A DNA stretch of 64,000 nt from Campylobacter sp. RM6914 (GTDB lineage Bacteria > Campylobacterota > Campylobacteria > Campylobacterales > Campylobacteraceae), in assembly GCF_004803835.1 (NCBI RefSeq), contig NZ_CP012545.1, positions 1,240,001 to 1,304,000 on the forward strand, written 5' to 3'. The position numbers were made by a program, and so were the translations under genes. Under the pieces are notes generated by a model. That model was not told where the DNA came from. It saw only the letters and a list, made by a program, of their open reading frames with translations, and made no database searches. Shown here in pieces: positions 55,444 through 61,326 of the stretch. How positions within the stretch are numbered: position 1 is the stretch's first letter; each line of letters starts with the position of its first letter.

Positions 55444-55986
55444 ATGAAAAAAATATTTGCTTTTTTGGTTTTTGTGCTAATAATCGGTGGAGCTGCTCTT
55501 TTGCTTCTAAAACCGTCAAAATACGACTTTAAGGCGTATTCTCCAAGCGGAGAAGTTAGCTTGCAATCATTTGAAGGAAAATATAAAGCGATATATTTTG
55601 GCTATCTTTTTTGTCCAGATGTTTGTCCTACTACGCTTTCACTGGTAGGCGATGTGCTAACTAAGCTAGATAGAAATGACTTTGAGCTAATCTTCATAAC
55701 GCTTGATCCAAAGCGAGATAAGCCAGAAGACCTAACAATGATGGCTAAAAATTTCTATAAAGATGCAACTGGTCTAAAGCTACTTGACATTGACAAAGTA
55801 ACGGCGAATTATGGAGTTAAATTTAAAGAAATTCCTATGCCAAATTCGGAAATGTTTTATACCGTAGCACACAGTTCATCGATATATCTAATCGACAAAA
55901 ATGGTAAATTTTACTCTGAAATTTCAAATCTAACCACAGAAAATATCAAAGAAAACATCTTAAATCTTATCAAAGAAAGACCGTAA
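55444..55986 (+). CDS. SCO1/SenC family copper/thiol protein
   Basis: 180 aa with an N-terminal membrane anchor (about residues 4-22) and a thioredoxin fold. The CXXXC copper motif is FCPDVCPTT near residue 58 and the distal histidine is in VAHSSSIYLID. It inserts Cu into or reduces the Cu-A site of cytochrome oxidases or related enzymes. Neighbours are PCuAC and a rhodanese. Confidence 0.92.
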   Translation: MKKIFAFLVFVLIIGGAALLLLKPSKYDFKAYSPSGEVSLQSFEGKYKAIYFGYLFCPDVCPTTLSLVGDVLTKLDRNDFELIFITLDPKRDKPEDLTMMAKNFYKDATGLKLLDIDKVTANYGVKFKEIPMPNSEMFYTVAHSSSIYLIDKNGKFYSEISNLTTENIKENILNLIKERP

Positions 55987-55991
55987 TCAAA

Positions 55992-56378
55992 ATGATAAAA
56001 ATACATAAATTTCTTCTTACAACACTATGCGCTACGACTATGTTTGCTGAAGTTGCGACCATAGATGCAACACCAAAAAACATATCTGAATTTAAACAGA
56101 TCATAGACATTAGGACACCTCCAGAATGGCACAATACGGGTGTAATAAAAGGCGCAAAACTTATTACTATGACAAATGACAAAGAGGGCTTTTTGATGTC
56201 ATTAAAGGCAGCCGGCATAGACACAAAAGAGCCAATCGCGCTTATTTGCAGAAGTGGCGCAAGAAGTAGAGCTTTTGCAGAGTTTATAAATGATGATAAC
56301 TTAAAGATCATAAACCTACATGGAGGCATGAGTTCACTCATAGCAAAAGGCTATCAAACCGTTTCGCCCAATCAATAA
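55992..56378 (+). CDS. Periplasmic rhodanese-like protein
   Basis: 128 aa with a signal peptide (about residues 1-18) and a single rhodanese domain. The active loop is CRSGARSRAFAE (near residue 79), with the nucleophilic cysteine intact, and DIRTPPEWHNTGVIKGAKLI is the usual N-terminal part. Substrate unknown; sulfur transfer or thiol redox in the periplasm is a reasonable inference. It follows the SCO gene after 5 nt. Confidence 0.88.
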   Translation: MIKIHKFLLTTLCATTMFAEVATIDATPKNISEFKQIIDIRTPPEWHNTGVIKGAKLITMTNDKEGFLMSLKAAGIDTKEPIALICRSGARSRAFAEFINDDNLKIINLHGGMSSLIAKGYQTVSPNQ

Positions 56379-56449
56379 ATATAAATTTTATGTAAAATAT
56401 TTAAATTTAAATCGTATCATATCGTATAAATTTTTAAAGGAGAAAAAAG

Positions 56450-57082
56450 ATGAAAAACTATCTTGACATTATAAATTTTCGCCATGCATGCAAAATTTTT
56501 GACGACACAAAAAAGATTAAAAGCGAAGATTTTGATTTTATTTTAGAAGCGGGTCGTGTAAGTCCAAGCTCGACAGGACTTGAGCAATGGGACTTTGTGG
56601 TGGTGCAAAACCCGGCACTTAGAGAAAAGATACGCAAGGTATCATGGGATCAACCGCAAATCACCACTTGCTCGCACTTGGTTATCATTTTAGCTAAAAT
56701 TTCAGACATCAAAAGCGATAGCAAATACGTAGCTGATATGATAAACAGACGTCCTGATAAAACACCTCAAGAGCATGAAGCTAGAGTGAATTTTTACAAA
56801 AATTTCATCACAGAGAATTTTAAAGACGATGATGAGTTGTTGTTTCAGTGGTCACACGAGCAGTGCATGTATCCTGCGATAAATATGATGAATGCCGCAG
56901 CATCTCTTGGCATAGACAGCTGCCCGATAGAGGGTTTTGAGCGTGAAGAGGTTGGCAAGCTTTTAAATATCGATCCCAAAAAACACCGCGTAGCCATAGC
57001 TATACCGTTTGGATACCGCCTAAACAAACAGCCTGTTAAATATCGCAGAACGATGGACGACGTTGTTACTTGGATAAATTAA
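56450..57082 (+). CDS. rdxA: RdxA/NfsB-like FMN nitroreductase
   Basis: 210 aa, the length of oxygen-insensitive NAD(P)H nitroreductases. N-terminal RHACKIFDDTKKI, ILEAGRVSPSSTGLEQWDF and C-terminal HRVAIAIPFGYR are FMN-binding motifs. The family converts nitroaromatics to reactive products; RdxA in Helicobacter and its Campylobacter homologue are linked to metronidazole sensitivity. A GGAGAAA site precedes the ATG. It is the last clearly chromosomal gene before the prophage. Confidence 0.9.
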   Translation: MKNYLDIINFRHACKIFDDTKKIKSEDFDFILEAGRVSPSSTGLEQWDFVVVQNPALREKIRKVSWDQPQITTCSHLVIILAKISDIKSDSKYVADMINRRPDKTPQEHEARVNFYKNFITENFKDDDELLFQWSHEQCMYPAINMMNAAASLGIDSCPIEGFEREEVGKLLNIDPKKHRVAIAIPFGYRLNKQPVKYRRTMDDVVTWIN

Positions 57083-57088
57083 TCTACT

Positions 57089-57113
57089 TAACGAGCCAAA
57101 TTTCGGCTCGTTA
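57089..57113. terminator. Hairpin after the nitroreductase gene
   Basis: TAACGAGCC (57089-57097) / GGCTCGTTA (57105-57113), 7-nt loop, 7 nt past the stop. The T-tract is missing on the plus strand (AAAATCTTC follows), so termination is possible but not certain. Confidence 0.55.
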
Positions 57114-57241
57114 AAAATCTTCAAAAATTTACTTTTTAAAAATTCAAACAATCATTAAAATAAGAACATAGCAAAAATAAATAAAACCGTATCAAAATGA
57201 AAGTTATTAAAAGTTATTAAAATGTGTTTAAATAGTCCAAA

Positions 57242-57256
57242 TGGTGGAAGCGAGGG
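57242..57256 (-). other. Putative prophage attachment site (tmRNA 3' end copy)
   Basis: On the minus strand this reads CCCTCGCTTCCACCA, ending in CCA. As I remember it, the tmRNA of C. jejuni ends with this sequence, and its acceptor strand GGGAGCG pairs with CGCTTCC. Nothing else of ssrA follows, so this looks like the short duplicate left on the distal side of an element that integrated into ssrA. Host gene rdxA lies to the left and phage genes to the right. Confidence 0.65.
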
Positions 57257-57317
57257 CTACCATATTATGTCCATATAATAACGTTATATAAGGATTTTAA
57301 TAATACAAAATATAAAA

Positions 57318-57341
57318 AAGTCCGTTAATAAGTCCGTTAAA
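57318..57341 (+). repeat. Tandem 12-bp repeat
   Basis: Two direct copies of AAGTCCGTTAAT/A (57318-57329 and 57330-57341), differing in the last base. It lies next to the presumed att site and could be integrase arm-type or regulator binding sites; role unknown. Confidence 0.6.
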
Positions 57342-57411
57342 ATAATTTTGCCCGCTTTATGGGATCGAATTTGCGGGATCGAACTTAGCCGCTAGATTAT
57401 TTCTTTATCCC

Positions 57412-57446
57412 AACCATTTTCCCCGCTTGGCGAAAATGGTTTTTTC
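57412..57446 (+). terminator. Strong hairpin with T-tract at the prophage edge
   Basis: Perfect AACCATTTTC (57412-57421) / GAAAATGGTT (57432-57441), 10-nt loop, followed by TTTTC. No gene upstream on the plus strand needs it, so it may insulate the prophage operon from host transcription entering from rdxA. Confidence 0.75.
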
Positions 57447-57511
57447 TAAAAAAATAATCAAAAAACTATAATTAAAGTGTAGTGTATTACCTTTTTTAAG
57501 TTTTTTATAAG

Positions 57512-57527
57512 TAATAATGCGTTATTA
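57512..57527. promoter_or_regulatory. Operator-like dyad before the 57557 gene
   Basis: TAATAA (57512-57517) / TTATTA (57522-57527) around TGCG, 30 nt before the start codon, overlapping the probable promoter. It would fit a dimeric repressor; the small HTH protein at 58155 is one candidate. Confidence 0.4.
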
Positions 57528-57556
57528 TTCTCTTATCAAAACAAAAGGATAATAAA

Positions 57557-58153
57557 ATGATACAGTATTTATTAAGCGCGGCAAGAGAGCACAACAAGGA
57601 GCTTAGCGAGAAAGAATTTATAACAAACGGCTTATACCGCGAGAGCTTAGAACAAATTGAAAAAGAACTTGAGCCGTTTATATTTGACGGCGAAGCTTGC
57701 GACAACCTTGCAGAGGGCTTCGTGAAATTTAAAGAGCTACTAGAACAAATCGAAAAAAAATCAGGCGGTGCGTTTGCGCTACTTGCTGCCGAAACTCTTT
57801 TGATGACCCCGCCTTTTGGTCTTGTGGCAACTAATGATAACTTGTTTTTCGAAATGGATAATTTTTATAGTGATCTTTGCTATGCCTCTACTGAGGCAGC
57901 AAGTGGCGGTCGAAACATCGCGGAAGCCAGAGAAAGTTTAGGAATTCCACAAGTAAAAGAGTTTCGAACAAATCTTATCTACGCCGGAAACCCGCAAAAG
58001 GGTCAAGTGTTTATTTGTGAGCTTGTTGTTGAAATCAAAAGCACAGGGGCAGTTTTCGGCTTACCATTGATAGATGTAAGGTTTAAAACGAAAACACTAA
58101 GAAAGATGGTCGGCGAAACAATGGTTGATGTAGTCGATAATGTAGAGATTTAA
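57557..58153 (+). CDS. Unknown prophage-edge protein
   Basis: 198-aa soluble protein, no signal peptide or membrane segment. The first half is Glu/Lys-rich and helical (KELSEKEFITNGLYRESLEQ). The second half has beta-rich segments such as KGQVFICELVVEIKSTGAVF. I do not recognise the family. It has an AAAGGAT ribosome-binding site, runs opposite to the late genes, and is coupled (1-nt gap) to a small HTH protein. Position suggests lysogeny, exclusion or defence cargo, but this is inference. Confidence 0.72.
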   Translation: MIQYLLSAAREHNKELSEKEFITNGLYRESLEQIEKELEPFIFDGEACDNLAEGFVKFKELLEQIEKKSGGAFALLAAETLLMTPPFGLVATNDNLFFEMDNFYSDLCYASTEAASGGRNIAEARESLGIPQVKEFRTNLIYAGNPQKGQVFICELVVEIKSTGAVFGLPLIDVRFKTKTLRKMVGETMVDVVDNVEI

Positions 58154-58154
58154 A

Positions 58155-58346
58155 ATGGCTGGAGAAACAAAAATCAAAAAAGCCACCCTAAAAGAGGTAG
58201 CTGACTTCCTAGAGCGCCCATACGAAACCGTGAAGCGCTGGGATAAAAAGAAAAAGGTGGCGCTCCAATACGGAGTGCCTATTATAAAAGAGATAAGAGA
58301 AAATTCAGAAAAAAAAGAATACAATTCAAACACGGCTAGCATTTAA
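58155..58346 (+). CDS. Small HTH DNA-binding protein
   Basis: 63-aa basic protein. TLKEVADFLERPYETVKRWD followed by a Lys-rich stretch looks like a helix-turn-helix of the kind in phage Cro/regulator and transposition proteins; the rest is a charged tail. It starts 1 nt after the upstream stop, so it is co-translated with the 198-aa protein. Likely regulates this operon or the late genes. Confidence 0.68.
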   Translation: MAGETKIKKATLKEVADFLERPYETVKRWDKKKKVALQYGVPIIKEIRENSEKKEYNSNTASI

Positions 58347-58444
58347 TTTTTGCCCGCTGGGCTTTGAAACCATTATCTTAGAATTTTTAACCTTTTAGGT
58401 TTCGAAATTATTAATTTGATATTCAGGTTTTAATAGCTAGCCGT
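58332..58444. repeat. Inverted repeat flanking the convergent intergenic region
   Basis: ACGGCTAGC (58332-58340) and GCTAGCCGT (58436-58444) are exact reverse complements, extended imperfectly by ATTTAAT/TTTTAATA on the inner sides. The left copy covers the last codons of the HTH gene. Between and beside them lies GGGGC(58463-58467)/GCCCC(58473-58477), a small hairpin at the end of the endolysin gene. Confidence 0.5.
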
Positions 58445-58476
58445 TTTACCCTATGGGTCTTGGGGGCTTAACGCCC

Positions 58477-59034
58477 CTACACCGCTTCCGCTCTAGTTCT
58501 CCAGCCATTGGCGTATATTTTCAAATTTTGTTTCTTTTCTATCAGCCTATTGTAATAGGTTATCTCGGACTTGTCATACTCTTTGTCAAATTTCACTTCG
58601 TCATAGCGATTTATCGCTGATATACTCGCCTCGCTCATATTGCCGTCATCCACTACGCCAACAACTCTTTGAGCGGTTTTAATTGCCGTTCTTATTCCGA
58701 CATTAACTCCAAACGCGAATATCTCGTCCGCCTTTTTTTGGGAGTTAATATCATCGCCTTTTATCTTATCCCAGAAATTCACTCTGTAAAATTTAACTAC
58801 CAAGTCTTGCAAAAAATCGTTTTGCATAAGGACTTTAGAGGCAGATTTTAAATCACCTTTTTTTACGTCTATCATAGTATGTACCATGCCCCACCCAGCC
58901 CAATTTGGGTGTGCCTTTTCATAAATGCCCATAAAGGTTAAGCCCTTTTCGGTTGGGTTTTGATGAAGTGCATTACTAGGATTATTAAACTCTAAGTCTA
59001 GTAGTATTTCGTATGATTGTTTAAAATTTGCCAT
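58477..59034 (-). CDS. Phage endolysin (GH108/N-acetylmuramidase type)
   Basis: 185 aa. The N-terminal domain has the NPTEKGLTFMGIYEKAHP motif, in which the Glu of EKG is the catalytic acid of glycosyl hydrolase 108 muramidases, and the C-terminal part (about residues 90-180) fits the peptidoglycan-binding domain of that family with NVGIRTAIKTAQRVVG. It would cut the glycan of peptidoglycan at lysis. There is no signal peptide, so it needs a holin. The ATG overlaps the holin stop. Confidence 0.85.
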   Translation of the reverse strand: MANFKQSYEILLDLEFNNPSNALHQNPTEKGLTFMGIYEKAHPNWAGWGMVHTMIDVKKGDLKSASKVLMQNDFLQDLVVKFYRVNFWDKIKGDDINSQKKADEIFAFGVNVGIRTAIKTAQRVVGVVDDGNMSEASISAINRYDEVKFDKEYDKSEITYYNRLIEKKQNLKIYANGWRTRAEAV

Positions 59035-59414
59035 TAAAAATTGTCCTTTTCATCTAAATTTCTTGGTATTGGTGGCACTTCATTGCCATATCCATACCCA
59101 CGATAATCATCTTGCGGTTTATTAATTCTTGATTTTATGGCTTTATCTACCATCTCATTAGCCCAGTTTGCACCACGCCAAGCAAAAAAGCCACCAACTG
59201 CTACACTTATGCGATCAACTTGTGTAAAGTAAAATGTTGCTTCGTAAGCTAAGTAGCATAAAAACATCGAGCCAGCTATACCAGTGATGATATTTAATGC
59301 GTTGTGAGCATTTGACTTTTTAGGGTCTGCAAGATTTAAAAGCCCACCGATAAAACCCATTACAACCACCCAAAAAAATGGCTTATTTGTTAAATCCTCT
59401 AAAAATTTATTCAT
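59034..59414 (-). CDS. Holin-like membrane protein
   Basis: 126 aa with three likely transmembrane helices (about residues 12-28, 38-60 and 72-82) and a charged C terminus. Placement between endolysin and spanin genes, and its size, point to a holin that permits endolysin to cross the inner membrane. I cannot name a family. It overlaps the Rz1-like gene by 8 nt. Confidence 0.7.
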   Translation of the reverse strand: MNKFLEDLTNKPFFWVVVMGFIGGLLNLADPKKSNAHNALNIITGIAGSMFLCYLAYEATFYFTQVDRISVAVGGFFAWRGANWANEMVDKAIKSRINKPQDDYRGYGYGNEVPPIPRNLDEKDNF

Positions 59415-59703
59415 CGCCTACGCACCCTCTTAGCAAGGCTTCAACCTGTGCGTAGTATCTTGCTAGCTCTTTTGCACTTTGTAAGTTGTTTTGGTTATAT
59501 GCTGGTTTAGCTGGTAGCTTTGCTTCACATTTTATCGGCACATAAACATCTTGAAATTTTGTCTGTGTGATGATTTGTGGCTTACTACTAGCACAACCAC
59601 CGATTAATACAATCACTAAACATAGCAAGATTATAAAAGCTATCTTACGCACCTTTTGGCGTGTTTTATAAAGCTTGTATCTTAAAATTTGTGCTTCACT
59701 CAT
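59407..59703 (-). CDS. Rz1-like outer-membrane spanin lipoprotein
   Basis: 98 aa from ATG 59703 (MSEAQILRYKLY). A hydrophobic segment ends in a lipobox LIGGC (near residue 38), followed by CASSKPQIITQTKFQDVYVP with the proline-rich, short ectodomain usual for o-spanins. Its first 8 nt lie inside the Rz-like gene. With Rz it would fuse inner and outer membranes at the end of lysis. An alternative is a small phage lipoprotein. Confidence 0.72.
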   Translation of the reverse strand: MSEAQILRYKLYKTRQKVRKIAFIILLCLVIVLIGGCASSKPQIITQTKFQDVYVPIKCEAKLPAKPAYNQNNLQSAKELARYYAQVEALLRGCVGDE

Positions 59704-60091
59704 CGCCAAGCTCTTTAAAAAGATTTTCATAAAATTTTAGTTTGCTTTCGCATTTTGCATTATGTGCTGGTGTTTGTATGCGCTCATATTTACGCTCTAA
59801 CTTAACTTGTAGCTTTTGTGCTTGCTTTTTTAGCATATCATTATCAAGGCTTATGGCTTTTAGCTTTGTATTTGTAAGTGTTATTCTACTTTCACACTCA
59901 TTTAAATTTGCGTTTGATATTTGTAAGTTTGCCTCTTTGCTAACTAGGTTTAAACTAAGTTGTGAGTTTTGCTCTTTTAAGCTTTTTATCTCGTTATTTA
60001 GTTTTAAATTTACTAACCAAAGACCAAGCAACACACCAAGCAAACCACCAACTACTACAAGCCAAAATTTGTTATTTAGTAAAAAGTTCAT
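59696..60091 (-). CDS. Rz-like inner-membrane spanin
   Basis: 131 aa: one N-terminal transmembrane helix (about residues 9-27) followed by a long coiled coil (about 30-110, with NNEIKSLKEQNSQLSLNL) in the periplasm, the standard i-spanin layout. The stop overlaps the Rz1-like gene by 8 nt, an overlapped spanin pair. Part of the lysis cassette. Confidence 0.75.
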   Translation of the reverse strand: MNFLLNNKFWLVVVGGLLGVLLGLWLVNLKLNNEIKSLKEQNSQLSLNLVSKEANLQISNANLNECESRITLTNTKLKAISLDNDMLKKQAQKLQVKLERKYERIQTPAHNAKCESKLKFYENLFKELGDE

Positions 60092-60384
60092 TATTCTACC
60101 TTTTCATACGTCGCTTCAAATATGTCCGGCTTGCAAGGATAGATTTCACCTTTAACGCCTTTTATAATATAATCGCCGTTATCGGCGTGCATTACGCCTT
60201 CTAGGGTATGTATATCCGCCATTATTAGATGACTTGTATCTTCAAAAGGGCTCTCTGTCTCGTAGTCTTGGGGCAACAATGTTATTAGCTCGTTTTTATT
60301 GCGTGCCTCGATAGCCCAATCAGGGAAGTTATCCACGCCTAGTTTAAAAGCTTCGATTACAACCGGTTTCTTTTTGTATTTCAT
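60091..60384 (-). CDS. Conserved small phage protein
   Basis: 97 aa. [19 protein letters not shown] and the start [16 protein letters not shown] are familiar from many temperate phages, where it sits among lysis or tail genes; function not known. It overlaps Rz by 1 nt. Confidence 0.78.
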   Translation of the reverse strand: MKYKKKPVVIEAFKLGVDNFPDWAIEARNKNELITLLPQDYETESPFEDTSHLIMADIHTLEGVMHADNGDYIIKGVKGEIYPCKPDIFEATYEKVE

Positions 60385-60404
60385 TTTTTGCTCCTTGTCT
60401 TATT

Positions 60405-60512
60405 TTATAATAACCACCACACTAACCCTACCGCACAAGCACCTATGACAACTCCGCCTAATATGCAATATACGATAAGACATTTAATTACATCATCGAA
60501 GTTTGGAACCAT
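60405..60512 (-). CDS. 35-aa membrane microprotein in the lysis region
   Basis: MVPNFDDVIKCLIVYCILGG and then a hydrophobic tail to VWWLL; residues 10-35 form one transmembrane helix with two cysteines. Strong ribosome-binding site GGAGGGTAAG before ATG 60512. The start is 1 nt after the DUF1353 stop. It is too short for usual ORF calling. It could be a small holin or antiholin-like protein. Confidence 0.6.
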   Translation of the reverse strand: MVPNFDDVIKCLIVYCILGGVVIGACAVGLVWWLL

Positions 60513-60513
60513 C

Positions 60514-60846
60514 TTACCCTCCATATCTTAACTTATGCCACGCACGGCACGCTAGGTAAAAGCACCATACTTTGATTTTAGAGCAGCCAAGCTCGGTCAT
60601 CATCTCACGCAAAACTTCGTCCGCCTCTTTGTACCTTTCTTTGTCGCACAGGTAGTCATGCACCACTATCGCCGAAAGATATTCGGGGCTATTTGGTGGA
60701 AATACACTCCAAAAGATACGTGGTACATTTGCGCCGTTTGTCTTGTATGCTGCTGGAACTACGATATTGCCGTACTCGTATGACTCGACTAGCTCAAACC
60801 TATCTTTTGAGAAAGGTTTGAGTATGGGTCTTTTGATTTCATTCAT
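60514..60846 (-). CDS. DUF1353 family phage protein
   Basis: 110 aa with the conserved TNGANVPRIFWSVFPPNSPE and VVHDYLCDKERY motifs of DUF1353, a phage tail/baseplate-region family of unknown activity. Overlaps the next upstream gene by 8 nt. Confidence 0.85.
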   Translation of the reverse strand: MNEIKRPILKPFSKDRFELVESYEYGNIVVPAAYKTNGANVPRIFWSVFPPNSPEYLSAIVVHDYLCDKERYKEADEVLREMMTELGCSKIKVWCFYLACRAWHKLRYGG

Positions 60847-61315
60847 TGCTTGCTCCTTGTTCGTTAGACGGTTCTATTTGTGTAGAAGCTTCGGGAAGCT
60901 CGAGACGCGGCATATCGCTCATCGCTCTTGCGATATTTTCTTCGCTTATCTCTAGCTCACCTTTTTGCACCTTTTCAAGAATTCCGTAGCAGTATGTATA
61001 GACGTTCGAACGCCACTTGAAAAAGGCTACTCCCTCATCGTAGAAAGGATTTGGCATAGCCGCATAGCTTGCGGCGGTTGCTATGTTGTCGTATCCTTTT
61101 TCGTGTGCTTTTTGATTTAGAAGAGCGTCTACGTCCGAAAGGAACTTAGCTTTTACTTCCTCAAGTGTCGGCTCTTTTGGTTTGTTTAGCTCTTCGAGTT
61201 CTTTTTGAGTGAGTTTTTTTAGCCCTAGTTCTTTTATCTTTGAGTTTAGAAATTCACTGCTTACATCATCGTCATAAGCGTAGATTTCATTGTTTTTGTT
61301 TTTGTAGTGTTTCAT
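60839..61315 (-). CDS. Tail-fibre assembly-like protein
   Basis: 158 aa. The Glu/Lys-rich middle (TQKELEELNKPKEPTLEEVK) and the region around NIATAASYAAMPNPFYDEGV resemble proteins that follow tail-fibre genes in Mu-like and other phages and act as chaperones or assembly factors. It lies 11 nt downstream of the collar-type fibre. Function inferred from this location. Confidence 0.7.
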   Translation of the reverse strand: MKHYKNKNNEIYAYDDDVSSEFLNSKIKELGLKKLTQKELEELNKPKEPTLEEVKAKFLSDVDALLNQKAHEKGYDNIATAASYAAMPNPFYDEGVAFFKWRSNVYTYCYGILEKVQKGELEISEENIARAMSDMPRLELPEASTQIEPSNEQGASNE

Positions 61316-61326
61316 TGTTTTGTCCT

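Larger units (their letters stand above)
57083..57556. other. Chromosome-prophage junction, noncoding
   Basis: 474 bp without a supported gene. From left to right it holds a hairpin, a 15-bp tmRNA 3'-end-like sequence (57242-57256), a tandem 12-bp repeat (57318-57341), two copies of GGGATCGAA, a terminator (57412-57446) and an operator-like dyad before the first prophage gene. Confidence 0.7.

Noticed and set aside
57247-57300. Short frame MCLNSPNGGSEG near the att site
   Set aside because: Only about 18 codons, no ribosome-binding site, and it overlaps the tmRNA-like sequence.
57318-57341. CRISPR-like repeat
   Set aside because: Two adjacent 12-bp copies without spacers; no cas genes in the window.
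57242-57600. Possible full tmRNA gene at the prophage edge
   Set aside because: Only the terminal 15 bases match. No tag-peptide region or 5' acceptor strand follows, so it is an att duplicate at most.
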